Assembly: GCA_035443885.1 (NCBI GenBank)
Contig: DAOMNO010000019.1
Span: forward strand, 1-60,874
DNA: 60,874 bases
From: DAOMNO01 sp035443885
Lineage (GTDB): Bacteria > Planctomycetota > Phycisphaerae > Phycisphaerales > SM1A02
Direction: 5' to 3'
Below, one piece after another: positions 53,273-60,874 of the stretch (positions within the stretch are counted from its first letter, which is position 1; each line of letters starts with the position of its first letter). Under the pieces are notes generated by a model. That model was given only the letters and a program-made list of their open reading frames with translations, made no database searches and had not been told where the DNA came from. The translations under genes were made by a program, and so were the position numbers.

Positions 53273-54940
53273 ATGCGCCTCAACTCATCCATTCTCGACC
53301 GAAGCGCATTCTGCCGGTTACCGGCGATTGCGATGCTGGTGTGTCTGACGGGTTGCGCCGCTGCGCCGCGGAACATGAACGCGGTTCATGCGTATTACCG
53401 CTACGACTTCGCAGCATCCCGTGAAGCGTTGCGTGCGGATGCAATGACGCGCAACGATGAGCAGGTGCTGCTGAATAACGCGCGGCTGGGCATCGCTGCG
53501 CTTGCTGACGGCGATGTGTTTGAAGCGGAGCTTGCACTCGGCCGATCGTTCGACCTGCTCAGCACGGCGGGGCTGAATCGTGATCGCACAACCGCGGCCG
53601 TGTGGGTGCACGAGGGTGTGCGCATCTGGAAGGGCGAGCCGTTCGAGCAGGCGATGATGTATCACTATGTCGCGGCGCTGTATGCAGTGATGGGCGACTG
53701 GGAGAACGCCCGCGCTGCTGCTGCGAACGCGCTCTTTCGCCTGACGGACTTTGGCGGGTATCAGACTTCTGAAACACTTGCGCGGCAGGCGGCGCGCGAT
53801 CCTGCCTATCTCGACAAGGGTTATAACGCTGTCGAGACCGATTTCGCACTCGGCTTTCTCATGCAGGCCATCGGTGCGGACCGATCCGGCGCGCCAGGCC
53901 GAGATGATCTGCTTGATGCCGCCGTGCAGATCGATCCGTCGTTACGCACGCTTGCAGATGTGCTGCGCTCGAGGGAGTACGACACGCTGCTGATCGTGGA
54001 TTACGGCAAGGGGCCGACGAAGATCGCCTATGGACCGGACAACGCGCTTGTGCGGTTTGATTCGCAGGAGCGGCATCCGCATGGCCGCCCCATGCTTGAA
54101 GTGCGAAGTTCGCACGGGCTGAATCTGACGGCGGCGGCCGTTGCGGATATTGATCGCATGGCGCGCGATCATCGCTGGAACAATCTCGAAGACGTGCGCA
54201 AAGCGAAGAGCGCGATCGGCAACGTGCTGCTGATGGGTGGCGCTGCGACGACGGTGATCGGCGCGGAACACCGATCGATGGAAGCCGCGATGGCCGGTAT
54301 TGGGCTGATGGTCATCGGTGCGCTGGCGAAATCCGGCGCGCAGGCGGATACGCGGTACCTGGAATTTCTGCCGCATTCGGTCTATCTCGTGCCGCTGAAA
54401 CTGGAGCGGCAGACGAATCTGCATGTAAGCGTCCCTGCGTCACCGGGGTCCGCGATTGTGCTGCCCAGCTTTCAGCCCGGCACAACGGAAGCGCCACGCG
54501 CGGTCTATCTGAGGCTGCACGGGCGGGGCAGCGCAGCGCCGGCGTGGCTTGCGGCGTCTTCGCCAGTCTTCGGTAACGATGTTACAGGTGTGCGACCGGG
54601 AGACTACCCGTGGATCCTCGGTGGCCATGATGTTTCAACGCCCAGCCGCGCGGTGCTTGAGGCGTATCAGGCCGGCGGACGATTGCTCGACTTCACCGTC
54701 AGCGATCTTGTCGCGCTCTATGAAGCGGAAGGCATCAATATCGGCAGCGGGATGGAGAACCGCCCCGGCGCGCTACGGAATCCGTCGTTTCGGCATATTC
54801 TCGAAGGCGGCACGGGGTTGTTCACACCGGAGCCGGATTCACCCGGTTATAAGCGCATCATGTTCACGCCTCGGTCGCCGTATGTGCCACGATCAGAACT
54901 CGTGCGGAATGCAGCGGCGCAAACACGGGTCAAGGAATAA
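53273..54940 (+). CDS. COG3014-like lipoprotein
   Basis: About 555 residues from ATG 53273, with lipoprotein signal (LPAIAMLVCLTGC). The mature protein is a long helical and strand mix: AREALRADAMTRNDEQVLL-type repeats, ELALGRSFDLLSTAGLNRDR, FEQAMMYHYVAALYAVMGDW, then TLLIVDYGKGPTKIAYGPDN and a C-terminal strand-rich part. The family, COG3014, is found next to lpoB and ycfL in Gammaproteobacteria, where its role is not defined. TPR-like features in the first half suggest a scaffold. The next gene begins 41 bases after its stop. Confidence 0.72.
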   Translation: MRLNSSILDRSAFCRLPAIAMLVCLTGCAAAPRNMNAVHAYYRYDFAASREALRADAMTRNDEQVLLNNARLGIAALADGDVFEAELALGRSFDLLSTAGLNRDRTTAAVWVHEGVRIWKGEPFEQAMMYHYVAALYAVMGDWENARAAAANALFRLTDFGGYQTSETLARQAARDPAYLDKGYNAVETDFALGFLMQAIGADRSGAPGRDDLLDAAVQIDPSLRTLADVLRSREYDTLLIVDYGKGPTKIAYGPDNALVRFDSQERHPHGRPMLEVRSSHGLNLTAAAVADIDRMARDHRWNNLEDVRKAKSAIGNVLLMGGAATTVIGAEHRSMEAAMAGIGLMVIGALAKSGAQADTRYLEFLPHSVYLVPLKLERQTNLHVSVPASPGSAIVLPSFQPGTTEAPRAVYLRLHGRGSAAPAWLAASSPVFGNDVTGVRPGDYPWILGGHDVSTPSRAVLEAYQAGGRLLDFTVSDLVALYEAEGINIGSGMENRPGALRNPSFRHILEGGTGLFTPEPDSPGYKRIMFTPRSPYVPRSELVRNAAAQTRVKE

Positions 54941-54981
54941 GGCATTACGCCTCAGACATGCAGAAGCAAGGGAGTTACACA

Positions 54982-55389
54982 ATGAAGTCCGCAACACTCG
55001 CAAGTTTGGTTACCTGTCTTGCACTCGCAGCATGTGCGAACCCCGCACCCAATCCGGGGCTGGGCGATCCATACCCCGCGCCGTACAACGATCCGCAGGT
55101 GGCGGTGCTTTCGCCCGACTTGCAGCCGTGGCTTGGCTTCGATTCCGCGACGGTGGTGGAGGATGGTCGCCGGCCTTTGCAGGTGCAGGTGCCTGTGCGC
55201 AACTTGACCGACAATCAGTACCTCATCCAGTATCGGTTCATCTTCCTCGATGCCAACGGCATGGAGATTCAGCCGGTGATGGGATGGACGCGCCAGCCGC
55301 TGGAGCCGAAACAGCGAGTTCGGCTGAACGCCGGCGCGCTGGGCCTTGACGCGGTGGATTATCGACTTGAAGTGCGCTGGGCGCGCTGA
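54982..55389 (+). CDS. YcfL-like (DUF1425) lipoprotein
   Basis: About 135 residues from ATG 54982. The lipoprotein signal is TLASLVTCLALAAC. The mature part is a DUF1425 domain: LQVQVPVRNLTDNQYLIQYR, FIFLDANGMEIQPVMGWTRQ, LEPKQRVRLNAGALGLDAVD, YRLEVRWAR, an immunoglobulin-like beta fold. In Gammaproteobacteria YcfL stands beside lpoB, which supports the whole-operon call. It ends the four-gene lipoprotein run; gnd converges from the other side. Confidence 0.82.
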   Translation: MKSATLASLVTCLALAACANPAPNPGLGDPYPAPYNDPQVAVLSPDLQPWLGFDSATVVEDGRRPLQVQVPVRNLTDNQYLIQYRFIFLDANGMEIQPVMGWTRQPLEPKQRVRLNAGALGLDAVDYRLEVRWAR

Positions 55390-55434
55390 ATCTAGCGAGA
55401 GTCATTGGCTGGGCCACGGGGCTTGCCCGCGGCG

Positions 55435-56946
55435 TTACGCATCCACCTGTGGTCTTTGCGGATGCGGCCAGTCGATATGGAAGCGCTTGCCGCTCGGCTG
55501 ATCCGTTCGCTCATACGTGTGCGCGCCGAAGTAGTCCCGTTGTGCTTGCAGCAAAGAAGCAGGCAGTCGCTCGCTGCGATAGCTGTCGTAATAGGCCAGC
55601 GCGGAACTGAATGCAGGCGTGGGAATGCCCGCTCGCGCGCCGGTTGCGACGACTTCCCGCCACGCATCCTGAAGCTGCGTAACGCGATCGCTGAAGAAAG
55701 GATCAAGCAGCAGGTTGGCAAGGTCGGGTGATCGTTCATACGCCTCGGTGATCTTCTGCAGGAAGACCGCGCGGATGATGCACCCCCCGCGCCAGATGCG
55801 AGCGATTTCGCCGAAGTTCAGGTTCCAGTTGTATTCGCGCTGGGCGGCGTTCATGAGCTGGAAGCCTTGTGCGTATGCGCAGAGTTTGGAGCAATACAAC
55901 GCATCGCGCACCGCACTGATGAACTCATCCGGGTTCGCGCGGCGGACCTTGGCCGGTCCCCTCAGCAGATTCGCAGCGTGTACACGTTCATCTTTGATCG
56001 CGCTCACGCTGCGCGCGAAGACGGCTTCCGCGATCGTCATGGCGGGCACACCCATCTCCAAGGCGTTCGCCGCGGTCCACATGCCGGTGCCTTTTTGCCC
56101 TGCGCGGTCGAGAATCACATCGACCAGCGGCGCGCCGGTTACAGGATCGGCCTGCTGGAGAATGTCGGCAGTGATCTCAATGAGAAAGCTGTCGAGCTCA
56201 CCCGCGTTCCAATCAGCGAAGACTTCCGCGAGGTCCGCCGGTGCAAGGCCGAGCGCTTCGCGAAGCAGGTGATACGACTCACAGATGAGTTGCATGTCGG
56301 CATACTCGATGCCGTTGTGAACCATCTTTACGTAGTGACCTGCGCCGTTCTCGCCAATGTACGCGGTGCACGGCTCGCCCCCGACGACGGGCTTGCCCGG
56401 CTGTGCGCCGAGCAGCGGTTTGCCGGTTGTGGCATCCACCTTTGCGGCGATGGCTTCCCAGATGGGTTGCAGTCGCGCCCATGCAGCGCGATCGCCGCCT
56501 GGCATGAGTGACGGGCCGAAGCGTGCACCAAGCTCGCCGCCTGAAACGCCTGAGCCGAAGAACGTGAGCGAGCCTCGATATTCCTTTTCGCGGCGGATCG
56601 TATCGGTCCACAGGCTGTTGCCGCCGTCCACAACGATGTCATCCGGCTCAAGCCCGGCGTCAATCAGCGATCGGCAGACCGCATCGACGGCTGCACCGGC
56701 TTTCACCAGCACGATGACGATGCGAGGCGTGCGGAGCCTCGCGACGAAGTCGGTGAGCGATTCGCAGCCGACAAGGTTCTGCGGCAGGGCGATATCTCTC
56801 CGCGAAAGGAACTCCTGTGTGACGGAGTGCGTGCGGTTATGCACGGCGATGCGATAGCCGTGGTCCGCGATGTTGAGCGCGAGGTTCTGGCCCATGACGG
56901 CCAGTCCGATCAATCCGATGTCGCAATCGCCTCGTTCGTGGGGCAT
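55435..56946 (-). CDS. gnd: 6-phosphogluconate dehydrogenase, decarboxylating
   Basis: A 503-residue enzyme of the pentose phosphate pathway that turns 6-phosphogluconate to ribulose-5-phosphate, CO2 and NADPH. The N-terminal Rossmann domain reads IGLIGLAVMGQNLALNIADH, with VHNRT for NADP choice, VVDGGNSLWTDT and SGVSGGELGARFGPSLMPGG. The catalytic part has GAGHYVKMVHNGIEYADMQL with its Lys and His, GTGMWTAANALEMGVP and IIRAVFLQKI. Length is near the long form (about 480-500). It lies alone before the kinase. Confidence 0.98.
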   Translation of the reverse strand: MPHERGDCDIGLIGLAVMGQNLALNIADHGYRIAVHNRTHSVTQEFLSRRDIALPQNLVGCESLTDFVARLRTPRIVIVLVKAGAAVDAVCRSLIDAGLEPDDIVVDGGNSLWTDTIRREKEYRGSLTFFGSGVSGGELGARFGPSLMPGGDRAAWARLQPIWEAIAAKVDATTGKPLLGAQPGKPVVGGEPCTAYIGENGAGHYVKMVHNGIEYADMQLICESYHLLREALGLAPADLAEVFADWNAGELDSFLIEITADILQQADPVTGAPLVDVILDRAGQKGTGMWTAANALEMGVPAMTIAEAVFARSVSAIKDERVHAANLLRGPAKVRRANPDEFISAVRDALYCSKLCAYAQGFQLMNAAQREYNWNLNFGEIARIWRGGCIIRAVFLQKITEAYERSPDLANLLLDPFFSDRVTQLQDAWREVVATGARAGIPTPAFSSALAYYDSYRSERLPASLLQAQRDYFGAHTYERTDQPSGKRFHIDWPHPQRPQVDA

Positions 56947-57026
56947 GTCGCCTTGGCTCCTGATGAGGGTGAAGGCGCATCATCACCGCGTCTTGCGTGT
57001 GAAGCAACCGGGAAAGGGTGGTTGAT

Positions 57027-57911
57027 TCAATACATGGAATCCTCAGATTCGCTCAGCGGCTCCACTTCCGGCGCAGCCAGCAAGTCTGAGATCAGTTCCA
57101 GCCGATTGACGACCACTTCCATTGATTCAGGCCGGTCATCCGGGTGGAGTTGGACGCAATCGAGAATCTGCTTGGAAAGCAGCGGATGAATACGAGGGTC
57201 TTTCTCATGGGGCGGCACGGGCGGTTTCACCATGCCCGCATCCAGCGCGCCAGAGAACAAACTGTTCGCATCTTCCTGAGGCGGCAGCGCCGTCGGAATC
57301 ACCTCGCGAACGAGCACCCAATACATCATCGCGCCGAAGTTGTAGATGTCGGTCTTCGCGGTGATCGCCTGACGATGCGCCTGCTCCGGCGCCATATAGC
57401 CGGGCGTGCCTTGAATGCGCTTCTTCACCGTGCCGATCGGACATGCCTGACCAAGATCGATGATCTTGACGTGATCATCTTCAGTCACCAGCACGTTGCT
57501 CGGTTTCATATCCGCATGGACGAAACCTCGGCCGTGCATGTGTGCGAGACCTTCACCAACCTGCTTGAAGAGGTTGACCGCCTGTACGTGTGTGCGCGGC
57601 AAACGCTGATCCAGTGCCTGAGCATCGACCAGTTCAAGAAGCAGCGAGACGGCATAGACCTTGAAGAGCTTGCGGTGGCGGATGATGCGATGCACCCCGC
57701 GAATGGCCGGATGGTCGAGCTTCGAGCCGACGATGTATTCCTGCTCCACCTGCTCAATAAATCGATGGTCTTTGTCCTTTTCCTTGATGACGTGTTTGAG
57801 AGCCCAGACCTGCTTGGTCTTGGGGTCCTGCACTGCAAAAAGCTCGGATGCGGCACCTTCGCCGATCTTCGCCAGGACGCGATAGCCTGCGATTTGCTTT
57901 TTGCTCTGCAT
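57027..57911 (-). CDS. Serine/threonine protein kinase
   Basis: About 294 residues from ATG 57911 (a GTG at 57920 is also possible). The Hanks-type motifs are present: glycine loop IGEGAASELFAV, ATP Lys in VWALKHV, catalytic loop FVHADMKPSNVLV (HAD for HRD, so a non-RD kinase), IIDLG for DFG, GTPGYMAPEQ and TDIYNFGAMMYWVL. There is no TM or extracellular sensor; the protein ends soon after the kinase fold with an acidic tail. It is thus a cytosolic kinase. It lies between gnd and the amidase gene. Confidence 0.93.
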   Translation of the reverse strand: MQSKKQIAGYRVLAKIGEGAASELFAVQDPKTKQVWALKHVIKEKDKDHRFIEQVEQEYIVGSKLDHPAIRGVHRIIRHRKLFKVYAVSLLLELVDAQALDQRLPRTHVQAVNLFKQVGEGLAHMHGRGFVHADMKPSNVLVTEDDHVKIIDLGQACPIGTVKKRIQGTPGYMAPEQAHRQAITAKTDIYNFGAMMYWVLVREVIPTALPPQEDANSLFSGALDAGMVKPPVPPHEKDPRIHPLLSKQILDCVQLHPDDRPESMEVVVNRLELISDLLAAPEVEPLSESEDSMY

Positions 57912-58096
57912 GAGGGACACGAAAGGCGGCCAATCGATTGAAACAGGGGTAGAAGGCTCATCAGCCGCGGCCGAATCACACCGGAACCCGGCAGCGATAA
58001 CAACCGCGGAAGGCGAGGCAGAAAGACATCATCCAGGCACACGCCGGGATTGAGCGGTTAGCGTAATCGCATGATCGGGTCTGGGCAAACGAGTCT

Positions 58097-58762
58097 TCAG
58101 TTCAACTGTTCGCGAAGCTGAGCAGCGGGGAAATATCGACCCGGACTAGTGATAGCTGGGGTCATCCCCTCTGCGATATCCCGGTGCAGATACACCGAGG
58201 ACGCCGGAATGTTCAGTTCGCGTTGAAGACGTTGCACGAGGTTCGTTAAGTGAGCGATCTGACGGTCGGTGAACGGGCGGCGATCGCCGTTGCCGATCAG
58301 GCAGATGCTGATGGAATGCTGATTGTGCCAGTCAGCTGCGTCGCCGAGCGCATGTGCGCCGGGAAGCTGGTCGTTCCAGCGGTAGCCCGCATGTACGACG
58401 CCATCGCCAAGGCCATTGCCGTTGCCGATGAGGAAGTGATAGCCGAGGCCCTGATAGCCGAAGCTTACATGGCGACGGTGCACCGATTCCGCATCGCCTG
58501 CGGGTGCGCCGAGATCGTGAATGACAATGCTCTTCCATCGCGTGCGATCAAGCGGGGCAGCAATCTGGAAGATCGGGTCCGCTATGCCGCGCTCAGGGTA
58601 CGTGCTCAGGCTCGTGGCGAGAAAGCCCGGCTGCGCCTTGTGGTCGCTCAGGGCAAGCAGACCGCCCACGAGCGTAATCGCACCGACAAAGCAGCCCCAA
58701 ACGACCTGCGTTCGCTTGGATGGAGCGGAGAACCGCGAAGTTTTGGTTTGCCTTCGTGCCAC
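58097..58762 (-). CDS. N-acetylmuramoyl-L-alanine amidase (Amidase_2)
   Basis: About 221 residues. The GTG at 58762 with GAGGG upstream is the better start; a TTG at 58774 is also open. An N-terminal hydrophobic segment (VVWGCFVGAITLVGGLLAL) anchors it. The catalytic domain is of the Amidase_2/PGRP type: WKSIVIHDLGAPAGDAESVH with the zinc His, GLGYHFLIGNGNGLGDGVVH with the second His, and a final TSPGRYF. It cuts between N-acetylmuramic acid and L-Ala of peptidoglycan. An unexplained detail is the HRDI near the third zinc position. Confidence 0.9.
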   Translation of the reverse strand: MARRQTKTSRFSAPSKRTQVVWGCFVGAITLVGGLLALSDHKAQPGFLATSLSTYPERGIADPIFQIAAPLDRTRWKSIVIHDLGAPAGDAESVHRRHVSFGYQGLGYHFLIGNGNGLGDGVVHAGYRWNDQLPGAHALGDAADWHNQHSISICLIGNGDRRPFTDRQIAHLTNLVQRLQRELNIPASSVYLHRDIAEGMTPAITSPGRYFPAAQLREQLN

Positions 58763-58893
58763 GAACGCCCTCAATAATTCTGAAGCATACAGAGTATCGG
58801 CAGCGATGCGTCGAAAACCTTTGCTGCAAGCAATATTTCGTTACAAAATCGCATGTTGTTCGGGTTGCGTTCGTCGCAACGAGTGGCCGAGAA

Positions 58894-59100
58894 TCATCGC
58901 GTTTGCGAAAGCCTGGCGCGAAGCGCGGGGCGCGGGTTGCCGAACACATCTGGCTCTTCCAGCGGCACTGAGCGGCCACGCATCTGATTGTGCACCTCAA
59001 ACTGGTTGCGCGGCGTGTCTGCCGGGAAGAGCGGCTGCTGACAGCCGGTCGAAACCGTCGCCGAAAGAGCAATGAGCATGACACACGCGATGCGGCTCAT
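58894..59100 (-). CDS. Small lipoprotein of unknown function
   Basis: A 68-residue protein with a short lipoprotein signal (MSRIACVMLIALSATVSTGC) ending in the lipobox STGC. The mature part is about 48 residues, polar, without cysteine (RGRSVPLEEPDVFGNP). No family is recognised. It lies 13 bases downstream of the stop of another lipoprotein gene on the same strand, and has its own -10 element. Confidence 0.6.
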   Translation of the reverse strand: MSRIACVMLIALSATVSTGCQQPLFPADTPRNQFEVHNQMRGRSVPLEEPDVFGNPRPALRARLSQTR

Positions 59101-59107
59101 ATGAGTG

Positions 59108-59116
59108 AGTATATCA
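59108..59116 (-). promoter_or_regulatory. Extended -10 element of the small lipoprotein gene
   Basis: TGATATACT on the minus strand is an extended -10 (TGn plus TATACT). It is seven bases before the ATG at 59100, so the mRNA may be leaderless. It overlaps the stop codon of the upstream gene. Confidence 0.45.
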
Positions 59117-59755
59117 GTTTCGTCGTGGGTTTCGACTGAGCGGGACCGTTCGCTCCGCTTCGAGCGTTCTGCCCGTTTCTGCCTCGATGAAGCTGACGCT
59201 CACCAGCGCGCTGCGGTGCAGCGACCACGCCGCGTCCGCGCCGTCCGGCAGGGTAAGCGGCAGGCGAATGCTGTAATGCGTTCCCGCGACGCCTGACCGG
59301 TACGCTTCGCGCAGATCATCCGCATTCAAATGAACGCGCCCAAGCACGAAGGGATCGCCCGCAGCTGGGGAATGCACCGCCGTTGCGTGAAGTTCGCCCA
59401 CGATCTGTATGAAGCGGCCTCGCCCGTCCAGCGGCTGAACGTACACGATGAGCTCGGTCGGCATCCCGTCACCTTGCCGATCGCGTGTGTGGCTGAGCCG
59501 ACCGATCTGTAACTCGACGGCGTGAGGCACGGCGCCGCGCCAATCGCGCTCGCCTGATGCGCCAGCGGCGCGTTGCAGTTCAACATGGAGTTCTGCATTC
59601 CGTCGCGTCAGCCGCTCGTTCTCTGTTTCAACGTCGAGCAGCCTCGCCCGCAGGCGGCTGTTCTCCGCAGCGATCTCAGCTGCGCCGCAGCCGAAACAGC
59701 CGAGAGCCACAGCCGTTGCAATCGCAACGAGGAAGGTTTTCCTGACGATCGTCAT
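59114..59755 (-). CDS. Lipoprotein with coiled coil, function unknown
   Basis: About 213 residues from ATG 59755 (MTIVRKTFLVAIATAVALGC); the longer frame to 59851 is not supported. It is a lipoprotein (lipobox ALGC, or GCFGC). A short coiled coil follows (ENSRLRARLLDVETENERLT), then a beta domain: TELIVYVQPLDGRGRFIQIV and GTHYSIRLPLTLPDGADAAW, ending in SLHRSALVSVSFIEAE. The order coil plus beta barrel is common in planctomycete cell-surface proteins. The function is unknown. It shares a strand with the small lipoprotein gene. Confidence 0.6.
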   Translation of the reverse strand: MTIVRKTFLVAIATAVALGCFGCGAAEIAAENSRLRARLLDVETENERLTRRNAELHVELQRAAGASGERDWRGAVPHAVELQIGRLSHTRDRQGDGMPTELIVYVQPLDGRGRFIQIVGELHATAVHSPAAGDPFVLGRVHLNADDLREAYRSGVAGTHYSIRLPLTLPDGADAAWSLHRSALVSVSFIEAETGRTLEAERTVPLSRNPRRN

Positions 59756-59950
59756 TGTGAAGATTGTAGAACGGGGCGAATGATCGTGTGGGAATAGGTG
59801 TGTGCCGCCTGAAACGAGAACGGGGACAAACGCACCAAGCCCTTGGGTCAACAGCCACGCCCCGTCGTCTGACGATCATCAGCAGGCGATCATGCGACCC
59901 TAGCGTTGGCTCTGACTTTTAGGAGCAGTTCGCCTGCGATGTGCGGCACG

Positions 59951-60874
59951 CTACGAGCACGGCCCCCAATTGCCGAGGAGAACGAGCAGGTCGGATACGT
60001 TGACAACTCCATCGCCATTCAGATCAGCGGGACATTGCGACGGATCTGGACACATCCCCCACGCACCGAGCAGGACGAGCAAGTCGCTGACGTCAACGAT
60101 CTTGTTACCGGTGATGTCGGCGGGGCACACGTTTGCAAAGACAAGTGCGAAGTCGAGTTGTACGTTGCTTCCACTGGGGCCGGGGTAACTCGGGATATTC
60201 ACCGTTCCGAGCGAGGGCTCGCCTGAAAGCAGGCCAGTGAAAGCACCAACGAGAACCGAGCCGGTCTCGGTTGCCGTAAACTCAATTCGCTCGACTGGGA
60301 TGCTCGACGTGAATCCGTGTCCTGACGCCAAGGCATTATCTGTGCTTGTCGGTGTTGTGATGGAACCCATGTGAGCGCCGTCCAGCGCGCTGTACAAATG
60401 CATGGTCGCGGTCTGATTGATGGCGAGCGAACCGTAGTACGTATAGAACGCAGTGACGGGTGGATCGAAGTCAAACGTGACGACTGATTGTGCATTGTTT
60501 AATCGCGCATCGGAATGAGCGGCGCCGGAACCGGAGTCGGTGATTGCGCAATATGACACATTGCCTTCGCGCGCTGCGATGGTCATGGAGCCGCCGAGGA
60601 TGTTGATCACAACGGGCTTGAGTGGGTTGTCGAGCAAGCAGCCGCCCGCTCCCGCGATGCCCGGGTAAAACTCATCGAAGGCGTGCGCGATAAAGTCGCC
60701 AGCGTACTTTTTCCAGAGATGCGCATGACGGACGAATTGCGTGATCGGCGTGTTCTGATCAATGATTGCTACGGTTACATAGTCGCGGGCGATGTGGCCG
60801 ACCGAGTCTGACCTTTCCCCCTGAACCTGATCCAGAACCAGAGCGATACTCTGGGCTGATTCTTGAAGGAGGAC
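59951..60874 (-). CDS. Secreted protein with C-terminal dockerin-like repeats (partial)
   Basis: The gene runs off the right edge, and the frame stays open to 60874, giving at least 307 residues. Most of it is a beta-rich module (MTIAAREGNVSYCAITDSGS, FTATETGSVLVGAFTGLLSG, LGTVNIPSYPGPSGSNVQL). The C-terminus carries two dockerin-like calcium loops: DITGNKIVDVSDLLVLLGAW and DLNGDGVVNVSDLLVLLGNW, separated by GMCPDPSQCPA. Each has the D-x-N/T-x-D pattern of EF-hand-like loops. Dockerin-like domains at the C-terminus of large secreted proteins are common in planctomycetes; the cohesin partner is not visible. Confidence 0.75.
   Translation of the reverse strand, partial: VLLQESAQSIALVLDQVQGERSDSVGHIARDYVTVAIIDQNTPITQFVRHAHLWKKYAGDFIAHAFDEFYPGIAGAGGCLLDNPLKPVVINILGGSMTIAAREGNVSYCAITDSGSGAAHSDARLNNAQSVVTFDFDPPVTAFYTYYGSLAINQTATMHLYSALDGAHMGSITTPTSTDNALASGHGFTSSIPVERIEFTATETGSVLVGAFTGLLSGEPSLGTVNIPSYPGPSGSNVQLDFALVFANVCPADITGNKIVDVSDLLVLLGAWGMCPDPSQCPADLNGDGVVNVSDLLVLLGNWGPCS

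Overview
The window looks like a chromosomal segment from a planctomycete, most likely a Phycisphaerae-type bacterium. This is inferred from gene content, because there is no 16S gene to check. The signs are: a 23S-5S rRNA unit with no 16S gene in front of it, many exported proteins with HEAT, OB-like or dockerin-like modules, zinc-ribbon membrane proteins of the kind common in planctomycetes, a fused AroD-AroE, a PilM-type locus with long proline/glycine-rich linkers, and high GC content. Genes are dense, on both strands, in short operons. I see no IS element, prophage, CRISPR array or transfer functions, so this reads as core chromosome.

Layout. 1-3.8 kb: the edge of a minus-strand exported protein, an exported HEAT-repeat protein with an embedded pseudo-receiver, tRNA-Thr(CGT), a VIT/CCC1 transporter and a small protein. 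3.7-7.7 kb, minus strand: FIST-domain protein, zinc-ribbon membrane protein, a radical SAM enzyme resembling the tetraether synthase (Tes) family, and an Lgt-like diacylglyceryl transferase. 7.8-15 kb: gap, a membrane protein, a possible PUR-domain protein, aroDE, a tRNA-binding domain protein, a SurA/PpiD-like chaperone and rpsD. 15.2-21.6 kb, minus strand: a four-gene ABC efflux system (membrane fusion protein, ATPase, two permeases) flanked by two Cys-rich exported proteins. 22-24.2 kb: tRNA-Leu(CAA), an unknown protein and an S1-repeat RNA-binding protein. 24.5-29.9 kb: a PilM/PilN fusion and two single-pass envelope proteins.

30-33.6 kb: a stand-alone 23S-5S operon with its own promoter, boxA-like element, processing stems and terminator. 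33.6-38.6 kb: trpC and a CPBP protease sharing overlapping start codons on opposite strands, then leuS preceded by a possible Leu-rich leader peptide and terminator. 38.7-46.8 kb: an orphan FliN-like protein, a GH15 glycosidase, a NuoG-like protein, a fatty acid desaturase, UPF0316, a Na/Pi cotransporter homologue and an unknown protein. 46.9-51.9 kb: an unknown membrane protein, neuB-neuC for nonulosonic (sialic-type) acid synthesis, an HDOD protein and a LON-substrate-domain protein. 52-55.4 kb: a lipoprotein operon resembling the LpoB/COG3014/YcfL group linked to peptidoglycan synthase activation. 55.4-60.9 kb, minus strand: gnd, a Ser/Thr kinase, an amidase, two lipoproteins and a dockerin-bearing secreted protein cut by the window edge.

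How the genes may work together. Much of the window concerns the cell envelope: lipid modification (Tes-like, Lgt-like, desaturase), efflux, a pilus or secretion platform, surface sugars, peptidoglycan control and many lipoproteins. The best candidates for new biology are the radical SAM/Lgt-like cluster, the Cys-rich ABC efflux cluster and the possible attenuator in front of leuS. No database search was run. Calls rest on motifs and recognition of families.
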